The position numbers and the translations under genes are program-made. 64,000 nucleotides of DNA from Actinomadura coerulea (GTDB lineage Bacteria; Actinomycetota; Actinomycetes; Streptosporangiales; Streptosporangiaceae), in contig NZ_JACHMQ010000001.1 of NCBI RefSeq assembly GCF_014208105.1, forward strand, positions 1,116,001-1,180,000. Reading direction: 5' to 3'. Below are positions 1 through 10,000 of the stretch, piece after piece. Under the pieces are notes generated by a model. That model worked only from the letters and a program-made list of their open reading frames with translations, made no database searches and was not told where the DNA came from. How positions within the stretch are numbered: position 1 is the stretch's first letter; each line of letters begins with the position of its first letter.

Positions 1-576
1 CGTGGAGATCGCGAACGCCGACGGCCAGTGCCCCGCGGTGGCGCCGTGGACCTCCTGGAGCTCCTTCTCGAACAGGTCGCCGAACATCCCCGCCTGCACC
101 TCGACGATCATCGATTCGGCGTCGAAGGACAGGATCCGGTCGAGCCGGCAGACGTCCAGCACGACCCCGCCGAACACCGGGAGCGCCGCGCCGAGGACGT
201 TGCTGCGTCCCGCCGACACCGTCAGCGGGACGCGGTGCGCGGCGCAGATCCGGACCACGGCGGCCACCTGCTCCTCGTCGGCCGCCTCGACGACCACCGC
301 GTCGGGGGTGGCCGGGCGGCCGTCGGTCTCGCCGATGGACGTGCCCGCCCACCAGTCGCGGGTCCGCCGGACCACCTCGTCCCGGCCGGTGTGCACGGCG
401 GTCGCGGCCGCGCGCAGCTCGGCGAGGACCGCCTCGGGCACCGGGACCGCGCCCTCCTGGAGGCTCGCCTCGCCGCCGCCGGGCGGGCAGTCGGCCGCCC
501 AGCGCGGCGGCGTGGGCGCCCCGACGACGTAGTCCCCGCGGTTGAAGGGGTGGGTGATGGTCTGCCTGCTGATCAA
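1..576 (-). CDS. FAD-binding (PCMH-type) oxidase, alkyl-DHAP synthase/GlcD-like, 3' end outside window
   Basis: Only the first 192 codons are in the window. Translation shows the N-terminal part of a PCMH-type flavin-binding domain: a region that follows VVVEAADEEQVAAVVRIC, the flavin loop around SAGRSNVLG, and a GHWPSAFAIST segment typical of alkyldihydroxyacetonephosphate synthase-like FAD-linked oxidases. The start is a TTG (574-576) that overlaps the glpD stop codon and sits five bases after a strong GGAGGAG ribosome site; no ATG or GTG fits nearby. It is the last visible gene of the MFS-glpK-glpD operon, so a role in glycerol-3-phosphate or ether-lipid-type metabolism is likely but inferred. 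The substrate cannot be named from this fragment. Confidence 0.8.
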   Translation of the reverse strand, partial: MISRQTITHPFNRGDYVVGAPTPPRWAADCPPGGGEASLQEGAVPVPEAVLAELRAAATAVHTGRDEVVRRTRDWWAGTSIGETDGRPATPDAVVVEAADEEQVAAVVRICAAHRVPLTVSAGRSNVLGAALPVFGGVVLDVCRLDRILSFDAESMIVEVQAGMFGDLFEKELQEVHGATAGHWPSAFAIST

Positions 577-2246
577 CTGTTCTCCTCCATCAGTACGGTC
601 CGCTCCCGCTCGACGCCGGAGACGTAGTCCTCGATCTGCCGCCCGGCCTCCTCGTCGGACAGCCCCAGCTCCCGCTGCAGCAGCCGCGCGACCTCCGGGG
701 CCGCCTTGACCGACAGGTCACGGGCGAACAGCCGCATCCGGGTGCGGCGCGACAGCACGTCGTCGACGGTCCGCGCCAGCTCGCACCGGGCCGCGTACAC
801 CACCTCGGCCCGCAGGTGGCCGCCCCCCTCGACGACCGGCTCGGCCAGGGAGGGGTCCTCGGCGATGAGATCGGCGACGAAGCGGGCCTCGGTGCCGTAC
901 CGCTCGCCGAGGTGCGCGCCCAGCCCGCCGGTCGCCGACGTGGCCTCCGCGTCGTAGCCCGCCCCGCCGAGCAGCGGGAGGTGGACGGTCCGGCAGCGCG
1001 CCCTGCGGCCGAGCTCCCTCAGCGCCTCGTCCACGACCAGCTCGCCCATGTGCCGGCTGGTGGTGAGCTTGCCGCCGGTGACGGTGACCAGCCCGTGGGC
1101 GTCGGTGGCGATCCGGTGGTCGCGGCTCATGTCGAGGGTGGCGCCCTCCTTGCCGCCGACGAGCGGGCGCAGCCCGGCGATCGATCCGACGACGTCGTCC
1201 GCGCCCAGTCCGGCGTCGAACGCGGTGTTGGCGCCGTCGAGGAGGTACTGCATCTCCTCCCGCGTGCACAGCACCTCGTCCAGCGGCCCGTCGTAGTCGG
1301 TGTCGGTCGTGCCGACCACGACCACGTCGCCCCAGCGGGTGCACGTGGCGCGGCGGGCCCGCCCGGGGACGGGCACCGTCACGGTCCCGTCGATCGGCAG
1401 CCGCTTCCACGGCACCACGATGTGCACGCCCTTGGCGGGGCGGACGCGCGGCCGGTGGCCGGAATCCGACAGCGCGTCGAGCGTGTCGGACCAGACCCCC
1501 GTCGCGTTGACGACCACCCCGGCGCGCACGTCGACGTCGCGGCCGTCGATCCGGACGGTGGCGCCGCGCACGCGCCCGTCCTCGCGGATCAGGGCGCGGC
1601 AGGCGGCGCCGTTGAGGACGGTCGCGCCGAAGTGCGCGGCGGTCCGCGCGATGGTCAGGGTGAGGCGGGCGTCGTCGGTGCGGCTGTCGTAGTAGAGCAG
1701 GCCGCCCCTGAGCCGGTCGGCGCGCAGCCGGGGGGCGCGGACGAGGACCTCCGGCACCGTGAGCCGCCGGTGGAGCCGCCCGATGCGCCACCCGCCCGCC
1801 AGGTCGTAGGTCCACAGCAGACCCTCGAACGCCTTCGCGACCCGCGGGTCGAAAACGCCGTCCTGGGTGAGCACCGGGAACACGAAGGGGAGCCGCTGCA
1901 CCAGATGGGGGGCGTTGCGGCGCAGCCGCTGCCGCTCCAGCAGGGAGCGCCGCACCAGCGGCAGGTTGCCCTGCTCGATGTAGCGCAGGCCGCCGTGCAC
2001 CATCTTCGAGGACTTGGAGGACGTGCCCGAGGCGAAGTCGTCCCGTTCCACGAGAGCGACCCGCAGCCCCCGGCTGACGGCGTCCAGCGCCGTGTAGCAG
2101 CCGGTGACGCCGCCGCCGACGACGAGCACGTCGAACCGCTGGGCGGCGAGCCGTTCGGCCTGCGTGCCGCGGTCCAGCGCCAGCGGAGTGCGGCGGATCG
2201 CGTTCCTCGTCTCTGACCTCGCCTTGCGTTCGGTAAGCCGGATCAC
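573..2246 (-). CDS. glpD: Aerobic glycerol-3-phosphate dehydrogenase
   Basis: Membrane-associated flavoenzyme that oxidises glycerol-3-phosphate to dihydroxyacetone phosphate and feeds electrons to the quinone pool (family knowledge). The 557-residue product has the dinucleotide-binding motif VVGGGVTGC near residues 46-54, the GlpD signature SSKMVHGGLRYIEQG, and a C-terminal GlpD helical cap. Length is normal for the family. The GTG start (2244-2246) overlaps the kinase stop as GTGA, with AAGGA about nine bases upstream. An open frame continues upstream of this GTG but is only a shadow of glpK. Third gene of a four-gene operon; its stop overlaps the TTG start of the next oxidase, so translation is probably coupled. 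Confidence 0.93.
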   Translation of the reverse strand: MIRLTERKARSETRNAIRRTPLALDRGTQAERLAAQRFDVLVVGGGVTGCYTALDAVSRGLRVALVERDDFASGTSSKSSKMVHGGLRYIEQGNLPLVRRSLLERQRLRRNAPHLVQRLPFVFPVLTQDGVFDPRVAKAFEGLLWTYDLAGGWRIGRLHRRLTVPEVLVRAPRLRADRLRGGLLYYDSRTDDARLTLTIARTAAHFGATVLNGAACRALIREDGRVRGATVRIDGRDVDVRAGVVVNATGVWSDTLDALSDSGHRPRVRPAKGVHIVVPWKRLPIDGTVTVPVPGRARRATCTRWGDVVVVGTTDTDYDGPLDEVLCTREEMQYLLDGANTAFDAGLGADDVVGSIAGLRPLVGGKEGATLDMSRDHRIATDAHGLVTVTGGKLTTSRHMGELVVDEALRELGRRARCRTVHLPLLGGAGYDAEATSATGGLGAHLGERYGTEARFVADLIAEDPSLAEPVVEGGGHLRAEVVYAARCELARTVDDVLSRRTRMRLFARDLSVKAAPEVARLLQRELGLSDEEAGRQIEDYVSGVERERTVLMEENS

Positions 2247-3772
2247 GACGTCGATTCCTTCGTTGAGTGGTCGGGGATATGGCGGGCCAGCAGGTCGCGC
2301 CACGCGGCGCGGGCCTCCCGGCGGTCGCCGTCGGGGAGCGAGGGCTCGAACACCGGAGCGGTGCCGAGCCCGGCGACCGCCGAGGCGAGATCGGGCCACA
2401 GTCCCGCGCGCACGCCGCCGAGGTAGGCGGCGCCGCGCAGGCTGGCGGTCTCGTGGGCGAGGGCGCGGCGCACCGGCCGCCCGATCAGGTCCGCCTGGGC
2501 GGACATCAGGACGTCGCTGGCCGCGAGACCGCCGCCGCAGACGAGGTCGGTGACGGGCCGCCCCATGGCCTCCTCCACGCCTTCCAGCAGGTCGCACACC
2601 GAGTGCGCGAATCCGTCGAGGACGCCCCGCGCGAGCTCCGCCCGGGTGGTGGACAGGCTCAGCCCGGCGAGGAGCCCGGTGGCCTCCGGCGCCCAGACCG
2701 GCGTGCGCAGTCCCGCGAGCGCGGGCACGAACCGCACGCGGGACGGCCCCGAGTGCTCCGCGGCCAGTTCGGCCAGCCGCCGGGGCGACTCGAACAACCC
2801 GATCTCCTCGCAGAGCCAGCGCACGGCGGAGCCGGTCGTCGCGGCGTACCCCTCCAGGCTGAACAGCGGCACGCCCCGCGAGCGCCAGGCGACCAGCGTG
2901 AGCACGCCGGGCACCCGGTCGCGGTGGCCGGGCGGCCGGTCGCCCGCGACCGCGTCCAGGAAGGTGCCCGTGCCGTGCACGCACATCGCCTGGCCGGGCC
3001 GGTGCGCGCCGAGCGCGACCATCGCCGCGTGCTGGTCGCCCATGACCGACAGGATCGGCAGCCGCACCCCGAGGACGGACGGGTCGGTGAAACCGAAGTC
3101 CCCGTCCTCGTCCACGACGGACGGCAGGATGTCGGGCGGGCACCCGAGGAAGTCCGCCCAGGGCCCGTACCAGCCGCCGGTCCGCAGGTCGTAGGCGCCG
3201 GCGGCGACCGCGTTCGTCGCGGACATGACGTGCCGGGCGCCGCGGGTGAGCTTCCAGACCAGCCAGGTGTCGATCGACCCGAACACCAGCCGGCCGCGCT
3301 CGTGCGCCCGCCGCGCCTCCCGGTTCCGGGCGACCTCCTCCGCCGCCCACAGCAGCGGGGCGCGGGACCCGACCGGCCGCCCGGTGCCCTCGGCGAGGCG
3401 CTCGTCCCAGTCCGGCTCCCACTCCCGCAGCCGTTCGGCGTAGCGGCGGTCCTGCCACACCACGGCGGGACTGAGCGGCTCCCCGGTCACCGCGTCCCAC
3501 AGCAGCACGGTCGCGCGCTGGGTGGAGACCGACACCCCCGTGATCTCCACCCGGTCCGCGGCCGCCCGCTCCAGGGCCGTCCGGCAGACCCGGACGGTGT
3601 TCGCCCAGATCTCCGCCCCGTCCTGCTCCACGCGCAGGTGGTCGGGGGAGCGCACCGAGATCGGCAGGTACGCGGCCGGTGCCGCGCCGCCGTCGTCGAG
3701 GACGACGGCGGCGCGGGTACCGGTGGTGCCCTCGTCGATGCTCAGCACGCCGCGCCGGCGCTCTCTGATCAT
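2243..3772 (-). CDS. glpK: FGGY-family carbohydrate kinase, glycerol kinase-like
   Basis: ATP-dependent sugar/polyol kinase of 509 residues. The first phosphate loop is SIDEGTTGTRA (residues 11-21); MGDQHAAM matches the GDQ substrate/catalytic region of glycerol kinases and HGTGTFLDAVAG is the FGGY phosphate-2 region. Position directly before glpD makes glycerol the most likely substrate. Some residues near the substrate pocket (for example DRRY rather than the usual RRT) differ from the enterobacterial enzyme, so another polyol is possible. Start ATG at 3772 has AGGAA about ten bases upstream. It lies 30 bases after the MFS gene and overlaps glpD by four bases. Confidence 0.87.
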   Translation of the reverse strand: MIRERRRGVLSIDEGTTGTRAAVVLDDGGAAPAAYLPISVRSPDHLRVEQDGAEIWANTVRVCRTALERAAADRVEITGVSVSTQRATVLLWDAVTGEPLSPAVVWQDRRYAERLREWEPDWDERLAEGTGRPVGSRAPLLWAAEEVARNREARRAHERGRLVFGSIDTWLVWKLTRGARHVMSATNAVAAGAYDLRTGGWYGPWADFLGCPPDILPSVVDEDGDFGFTDPSVLGVRLPILSVMGDQHAAMVALGAHRPGQAMCVHGTGTFLDAVAGDRPPGHRDRVPGVLTLVAWRSRGVPLFSLEGYAATTGSAVRWLCEEIGLFESPRRLAELAAEHSGPSRVRFVPALAGLRTPVWAPEATGLLAGLSLSTTRAELARGVLDGFAHSVCDLLEGVEEAMGRPVTDLVCGGGLAASDVLMSAQADLIGRPVRRALAHETASLRGAAYLGGVRAGLWPDLASAVAGLGTAPVFEPSLPDGDRREARAAWRDLLARHIPDHSTKESTS

Positions 3773-3802
3773 CTGTTGAACATTCCTCTCGTCAGCGCGC
3801 GC

Positions 3803-5239
3803 TCAGGCCGGCACCGTCTCGCGCCGCTCCAGCCGGATCGGCTCCTCCTCCAGGTTCACCGCGGCGCGCGTCGGGTCCCACTTGACGATCACGCAGGTGA
3901 CCAGGCCGAGCAGCGGCACGGCCGACAGCACCATCAGGCTGGCGCCTACCCCGAAAGCGGCCTGGAGCTGCGGGAACACGTACAGGCCCGCGACGGAGCC
4001 GAAGCTGCCGAGCATCCCGGTGACGCCGGTGCCGAGGGTGCGGATGTCGCTGCGGTACGACAGCGCCGCGATCGACTTGCCGTTCGGGCCGGGGCCGGCG
4101 GAGTGGAAGAAGATGAACAGCACCGGCAGCGCCGCGGCCAGCGCGATCGGGAGCTGCTTGAACGTCGCGCCCATGACCAGCAGCGCCACGAACACCACGG
4201 CGTACCCCGCCGCCGAGCTCACCCGCAGGCCGAGCCGGCGGCCGAAGTAGGCCGACAGGCATCCGCCGGCGATGCCGACCGCGTTGAACGCCATCGAGCC
4301 CGCGGTCGCCTTCTCGAACTCCCGGCCGAACAGCTCCAGGCTGATCACCGGCAGGTACCAGCCGACGGCGAAGTACTGCATGGACTGGGTCAGGGAGATC
4401 ACCGTCGACAGCACGGTCCGGGGCAGGTACGCGCCGCGGAACAGGACCCCGGCGTCCCGGATGCCGACCTGGTGCCGCGCCTCCCGGACCTGCGGCGTCT
4501 CCGGCGGGCCCTCCTCCGCCCGCATCCCGTACATGCGGCGCAGGTTCGCGGCGCTCTCCCGCAGCCGGCCCTTGGACGCCAGCCAGGTCGGGCTCTCCAC
4601 CAGGAAGGCCATCTGGAGGACGAGCAGCGCGGTCGCGAAGACGACCGCCGACCCCACCGACCACCGCCAGATGTCGGAGCCGACGTCCAGCTTGTAGAAC
4701 ACCAGCGTGAGCGCGAGGTTGGTGGTCGTCGCCATGTACCAGACGCCCTGCCAGAAGTTGAGCCTGCCCTTGAGCGAGGACGGGGTGTACTCGGCGAGCA
4801 GCGCCATCGCCACGGCGAAGTCGATGCCGTAGGCGACGCCCACCAGGGCCCGCCCGGCGAAGACGGTCTGGAAGTCCGAGCCGACCGCGGTCAGGACCGC
4901 GCCGACCCCGAAGATGACCTTCGTCATCAGCAGGGGCCGGATCCGGCCGATCCGGGCGGCGAGCCAGCCGCCGAAGGGATTGGAGACGATCGCGATGGCC
5001 GGGGCCATCGCGGTGAGCACGCTGACCTGCGTGGGCGACAGGTCCAGCTGCTCGACCATGGGGGACAGCCCCGCGCCCAGCGCCGCGTTGGAGTAGGCGT
5101 CCAGGAACAGGCCCGACAGGGCCAGGAACCAGATCCAGTTCGCCCGGCCGCGCAGACCGGTGAGGGTGTCGATGAGACCGGCCGCGTCCGCCGCGTTGCG
5201 GATGACCGCCGTTCTCGTGCTCGCAGGGCCGTCGTTCAT
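3803..5239 (-). CDS. MFS transporter, sugar-porter type
   Basis: Twelve-helix major facilitator of 478 residues. Visible features are the first hydrophobic helix WIWFLALSGLFLDAYS, the loop 2-3 motif GGWLAARIGRIRP, LAEYTPSSLKGRLNFWQG after helix 4-5, and a long run of hydrophobic helices to the C-terminus. The frame is open to 5311, but ATG 5239 is preceded by a GAAAGGCGG ribosome site and begins just before the conserved N-terminus; the upstream 24 codons cross a hairpin and look non-coding. First gene of the glycerol operon, so uptake of glycerol, glycerol-3-phosphate or a related polyol is the natural role; the exact substrate is inferred. Confidence 0.88.
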   Translation of the reverse strand: MNDGPASTRTAVIRNAADAAGLIDTLTGLRGRANWIWFLALSGLFLDAYSNAALGAGLSPMVEQLDLSPTQVSVLTAMAPAIAIVSNPFGGWLAARIGRIRPLLMTKVIFGVGAVLTAVGSDFQTVFAGRALVGVAYGIDFAVAMALLAEYTPSSLKGRLNFWQGVWYMATTTNLALTLVFYKLDVGSDIWRWSVGSAVVFATALLVLQMAFLVESPTWLASKGRLRESAANLRRMYGMRAEEGPPETPQVREARHQVGIRDAGVLFRGAYLPRTVLSTVISLTQSMQYFAVGWYLPVISLELFGREFEKATAGSMAFNAVGIAGGCLSAYFGRRLGLRVSSAAGYAVVFVALLVMGATFKQLPIALAAALPVLFIFFHSAGPGPNGKSIAALSYRSDIRTLGTGVTGMLGSFGSVAGLYVFPQLQAAFGVGASLMVLSAVPLLGLVTCVIVKWDPTRAAVNLEEEPIRLERRETVPA

Positions 5240-5292
5240 GCCCGCCGCCTTTCGGGGGTTGAAACCCTTGCCAGCGGTCCGGGAATGACAAA

Positions 5293-5337
5293 AGGCACAG
5301 ACGAAGACCACTGACAGGGGTGTCTTCGTCTGTGCCT
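5293..5337 (-). promoter_or_regulatory. 16-bp perfect inverted repeat in the operon leader (attenuator hairpin or operator)
   Basis: Arms 5293-5308 and 5322-5337 are perfectly complementary, separated by 13 bases. Read on the minus strand, the second arm ends in CCT and is followed at once by TTTTGTC, which gives an intrinsic-terminator look. It sits just downstream of the predicted transcription start and about 54 bases before the MFS start codon. It may be a leader terminator/antiterminator or a DNA operator for a repressor of the glycerol operon; the sequence cannot decide. Confidence 0.6.
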
Positions 5338-5350
5338 GTCGGTTGACGGG

Positions 5351-5380
5351 AGGTTAGGCGGGCCCGATCCGATGTGTCAA
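5351..5380 (-). promoter_or_regulatory. Vegetative-type promoter of the MFS-glpK-glpD operon
   Basis: On the minus strand a perfect -35 TTGACA (5375-5380) is followed by 18 bases and TAACCT (5351-5356). Transcription would begin near 5344, just before the inverted repeat at 5293-5337. Confidence 0.6.
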
Positions 5381-5483
5381 GCGCCACAACGTCCGTCCCG
5401 CCCGGCGTGAACCGGCCGCGAACCCGCAGGCCAGCGGTACCCGAAGGCGTCGCGCTGGGTTCCCGCCGGGCCGAGAGTCCTCA

Positions 5484-5834
5484 TTGTGGCCTCGCGGACG
5501 TCGACCCCCTCCGGCGCCCATTGACAGCCGGCTCGTCGAAGAGGTCGTCCACGGCGAGGACATCCGCCGGCCCTTGGGCATCATCCACGCCTATCCGCTG
5601 GAGGCCGTCGTCAGATCGCTCCGCTACCAGGCCCGCACACCGGTGTCGTTCGGCGGAGCCAAGGAGTTGACGGCCCGCCTCCGCCTGACCGCGACGGACG
5701 CCGGTCTCTCGATCGGTGACGGCCCGGAAGCGAGCGGAGCCGCGCTCTCCCTGCTCCTGGCGATCTCCGGCCGCCGCGCGGCGATGAACGATCTCTCCGG
5801 ACCGGGCGTCCCCGCGCTGGCGACGCCCGTCTGA
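5484..5834 (+). pseudogene. C-terminal remnant of a mycothiol-dependent maleylpyruvate isomerase-family protein
   Basis: From about 5520 the translation reads RLVEEVVHGEDIRRPLGII and continues to a normal C-terminus at 5834. This matches the second half of the DinB-like maleylpyruvate isomerase family (TIGR03083 type), where the full protein is about 200 residues. The N-terminal half with the metal-binding histidine helix is absent and the first 12 codons from ATG 5484 are unrelated. No ribosome site is visible. I read it as a 5'-truncated remnant; a short expressed protein cannot be excluded. Confidence 0.6.
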
Positions 5835-5921
5835 CCGGGGGCCCGCCCTCCATGATCACGACTCGGCGACGACTGCCGGAAATGCCGGTTTCATTGAGTA
5901 TTCGGGCTTTACGGTTCCGCC

Positions 5922-7001
5922 GTGACCACGCCACCTCCCTCTGACGACGTTCCGAACGACTCGGAGCCGTCCCCCGCCTGGGCTCCGCCCGATGCCGCCG
6001 CATCCCCGATCATTCCGCCCGCCCCTGCGCCGGACGTGGTCCCGCCCGCCCCCGCCGGGCGCCGGACGAACCGGTTCGCGGTCATCGCGCTGGCCACGGG
6101 GCTGCTCGGCCTGGCCCCGGTCGCGGTCGGCTTCGTCATCGCCGCGCTCGTCCAGACGGGCCGCCGCGGCGAGAAGGGCAAGGGCCTCGCCATCGGCGGA
6201 CTCGTCGCCTCCGTCGCCTGGGCCGCCGCCGTCGCCCTGACGCTCGCCCTGCTGCCCGCGGACGTGAACGAATCGTCCGTACGCGAGGACGGAAAGGTGG
6301 CGGTCATCGCCATGCGGCCCGGTGAGTGCTTCAACGAGTTCGAGGAGGGACCTGCCGGCATGTTCGTGCGGCGGTCACCCTGCTCCACGCCTCATCAGGG
6401 AGAAGTCGGCGCTGAGGGGGAGCTGCCGAACATCCCGTATCCGGGGGAGAAGGAAGTGGCCGCAGGGGCGTTGACGGTCTGTCAGGAGCGCACCGACTTT
6501 CTACTGGGAAGCCAGTACGGCCCTGATCTGAAGCTCCATGTCGCGCCACCGGACGAGAACGCATGGAAGAACGGAAGGCGGGCCGCGAAATGCGTCATGC
6601 TCTACGCGGGCTCTGGGCGGCTTCCGACGTCCCTCGACCAGACCCTGGAAACGAGATCGAAAGACACTTCCGAGCTCTTGCCGGGTGACTGCATCAGGAA
6701 ATGGGAAGACTACGGCATCCATCCCCTCGTCCCCTGCAACAGGGTGCATCAGTACGAGGTGTTCGCCGTCTACACGATGCACGGCGACGAGTACCCGGGG
6801 GAGGAGGCCGTGGAAGAAAAGGTGAGCGAAGGCTGCACCAAGCGTGCCCGCAAAGTCTGGGGGGCGAATCCCCCCAATGACATCGACGACACCGCCTACG
6901 TGGCCCCGACCGAGCAATCCTGGGGTTACGGGCGCCGATTCGTCATCTGCCTGGTCGAGGGCAGCCCTGAACCTCTGAAGCGTTCAGTGGTCCCGCACTG
7001 A
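5922..7001 (+). CDS. DUF4190 / septum-formation-family membrane protein
   Basis: 359 residues: a Pro-rich cytoplasmic N-terminus (1-46), a two-helix DUF4190-type membrane unit (about 50-108, with the glycine-rich KGKGLAIGGLVAS turn between helices), then an exported region with two septum-formation-type repeats. Each repeat begins with a short PGxC motif (RPGECFNEF and LPGDCIRKW) and contains paired Cys and a C-x-x-x-H-Q/E-type motif (CSTPHQGE, CNRVHQYE). Function is unknown; the family is named by a loose link to septation. The GTG start at 5922 has no ribosome site, but TACGGT at 5910-5915 could be a -10 for a leaderless transcript. It converges with the large NTPase gene 56 bases downstream. 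Confidence 0.8.
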   Translation: MTTPPPSDDVPNDSEPSPAWAPPDAAASPIIPPAPAPDVVPPAPAGRRTNRFAVIALATGLLGLAPVAVGFVIAALVQTGRRGEKGKGLAIGGLVASVAWAAAVALTLALLPADVNESSVREDGKVAVIAMRPGECFNEFEEGPAGMFVRRSPCSTPHQGEVGAEGELPNIPYPGEKEVAAGALTVCQERTDFLLGSQYGPDLKLHVAPPDENAWKNGRRAAKCVMLYAGSGRLPTSLDQTLETRSKDTSELLPGDCIRKWEDYGIHPLVPCNRVHQYEVFAVYTMHGDEYPGEEAVEEKVSEGCTKRARKVWGANPPNDIDDTAYVAPTEQSWGYGRRFVICLVEGSPEPLKRSVVPH

Positions 7002-7056
7002 CCCGTCCCCGGGGCGGGCACCAGATCCCTGAGGCGACAGAGCCGTGCACCGGCGA

Positions 7057-10000
7057 TCACAGCAACGGCGCGGCGACCTCACCGATCTCGGGGCCTGTGA
7101 CGAGGAAGGTCTGCAGGTCGTGGCACCAGGATGGCGTGGGGTTGGCGGGGACGAGGGTCGGCAGCAGGCGGCGCAACGCCGCGGCCCAGTCCCGCTGGCT
7201 CTGCGTGCGAGCGCTGCTCTCCAGCTCGGCCAGCGGGTGCGGGCGGCGCGCCGACTCGGCGTTGCCGAGCAGAGCGATCAGGTGAGGCCAGCGGATCGCG
7301 AACGCGGCCAGCTTCGCGACCTGCTCGCCGGAGGCCGCCGGCTCACCGTGCAGGCGACGGAGTTCGTTGATGAAGGTGTAGAAGCGGAAGAGGTTGATGA
7401 AGCGCTTGATCTCACGCGGGTTGCGGGTGGCCAGGACCGACAGCGCGGAGGTGATGGCCTCGTGCGCGGCCGCGTCGCTGTAGAGCTCGGCGAAGATCTC
7501 CTCGGCGGCCGAGAGGGTGTCCGGCAGCAGCGGCTCGCCGACTCCGGTGACCTCGCGTTGCGCCTCGATCGCGGCCTCCCGCAGCGTGCCGGGAGTCGGC
7601 GCTCGATCGCGTATCGCCCGGGTCAGCCGCGCCGCCTCCGCGGTCGTGAGGCCCGGCCCGGCATCGGATCGCGACGGCGTGGAAGGCCGGGCTCCGCGAC
7701 CGTCGCCGCCCCGCTCCCGGGCGGCACTCTGCTGGGGCCCGGCCCCGGCGGACACGGAGCCGCTCGGTTCGGCCGCGGACGGCGACGCCGCGGGGGCCGC
7801 GTCCGGGACGGGCGGGCCGTCATCCGTTCCTGACGGTACGAAGCCCGGTCCGGCGGCGCTCCGGGGTGGCGGGTCCTCGGCTCCCAGCTTGAGCAGGGTG
7901 CGGACGTACCGCGGAAGCTCCGCGTCCTCGCGGGGGGCCGGAAGGCTGACCGACAGCTGAACGATCTTCTCCAGGAACCGCCAGCCGAGCGTGGACCAGT
8001 CACCGGGCAGCCGTCCCTGCTGATGGGCGCCGGCCAGATCCTGATAGGCCACCTCCACATGGGCGGCCACGGCTCCGGGTTCCATCCCGAGCACGAAGAC
8101 GCAGTTGGGGAACTCCCCCGCGAGGAACAGGTTGATGGCCTCGATCACCTGGGCGACCGTGCCCGGAGAGCAGCGGTCCAGGTCGTCGACGAAGACGACC
8201 AGCGGCCGCTGCGGTGTGGCCACCAGGTCGAGGACGCGCTTCATGTCCGTCTGGACCAGGTGCAGGAAGCCCAGCCTGGACGCGTAGCCGGGTTCGGGCA
8301 CCAGCTTGTCGAACGAGCCGCTGAGCTCGGCCGACAGCAGCTTGTGGCCTCCGGCGAGCAGATCGGGTTCCTTGACGAGCCTGGCCGCCGGCCCGGCCAC
8401 CGCGCTCCGCAGGAATCCGGCCACTTTGGCGGCGGCCATACCGATGAGCAGAAGGGTCCCGCCGCCGAGCACGCTCCCGGACGCGAACCGCACCGCCTCC
8501 TCGATGCCCGGCAGGACCGGTGCCAGGAGCAGGCCGCAGACCCCGACCACCACACCGATCGCCCAGACGGCCAGCAGCGGGAGAAGCCGCTCGAACAGGA
8601 CACGGTGGCAGCGGCGGCGCACGGCCTCGCGATCCACGCGGCGGAGATTGAGCCGCAGCCAGAAGCGTTCGCGGTCGCCGACGGCCATGCGGGAACTGAC
8701 CTGTGTGATGATCTCGTGCGCCAGCCCGGCCCAGACCTGCTCGCCGTTCTGGTAGATCCACGGGTTGAACCAGACCGTGGGCCGCCACTGCCGCTCGGCG
8801 ATCCGGTCGCTGGGCGCCGCTTCGGCCCGCAGGGCCTCGTCGGCGCCTCCCGGCGCCCCGGCCTCGCCGGTGCCGGGCCGCGCCGTTTCGGGGGACGGGG
8901 CGTCCTCGTCCGGTCCGGCCGCCCGGTCGAGCACCTCGCGGTTGGTCACCCGCGCCTCGGACGCCTTCGCGGACCTCCTCCGGCGGCCCCGCCGGAGGGT
9001 CCCGACCATGCGCCGCGACTCCGGGGTGAGCCGGATATCGATCGGGTCGGCGCCTGCGCCGGGGTCGAGGTTCTGCTGGACCATCCTCATCAGCGAGGTC
9101 TTGCCCGCGCCCCACGGGGCCTTGACGCCGATCGTCAGTGGGGGGCGGGTGTCGGCGTGGCGGATGAAGGCGGCGATCGCATCCGCGTACGGGCGGTACG
9201 CGAGCCGGTCGTCGGTGGTCCAGAAGTCCCGGGTGACGAACGCCTCCGGCATGGCGTCCCGGCGGACGAACTCCACGTACCGGTGGACGGCCGCTCGCCG
9301 TGACGCCTCGCCCTCCTCGGCGCGCACCTCGTCCTTGGCGTAGCTCAACAGGAGCGGGTGCATCCGGTAGCGCCCGGGGTTGACCGACTCGATGAGGTTG
9401 GACTTGGCCAGATCGTCCAGCAGGCGTTCGGCCTCCGCCACCCCTCTCCCGAGCAGCGCCGCGGTGGCCTCGCGCGTGAAGTCGAGTCCCTCGACGAGGC
9501 TGAGCAGCCGGAAGGCCCGGCGGACGTCGTCGTCCAGACTGCGATAGGAGACGCCGAACGCGGACCGTACGGTGTTCTCCCCGTCGCGGTCGCCGCCGGC
9601 CTCCTCCTCGATGAGCGCGCGGACGGCATCGGAGATCCGGTCGCCCTGGTACAGCTGCAGATTGGCGGCGGCGATGCGGAGCGCCAGAGGCAGGTATCCG
9701 CACCGGCGGACGAGTTCGGCGGCCGCCTCCGCATCGGCTTCCACCCGGCCCCGACCCAGGATCGACTCCAGCAGGGCCACGCCCTCGTCGAGACCGAGCA
9801 CCCCCAGCCGTATCACCTGGGCTCCGCTCCGGACCAGCAGACCGCGCAGGCTGTTCCGGGTGGTCACGATGGTGACCGACGACGATTCGCCCGGCAGAAG
9901 CGCGTGGACCTGCGCATCGTCGCCGGCATTGTCGAGGATGACCAGCACGCGCTTGCGATGCAGCATCGTCCGGTACAGGCGGGCCCGTGCCTCAAGGCCT

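Noticed and set aside
2267..5314. 1015-codon open frame on the plus strand
   Set aside because: It is the antisense shadow of glpK and the MFS gene; very high GC keeps opposite frames open. It has no domain or ribosome site, and the minus-strand products are clear families.
5922..7001. Septum-formation-type protein as part of the conflict locus
   Set aside because: It is convergent with the NTPase gene, shares no coupling, and belongs to a widespread membrane family.
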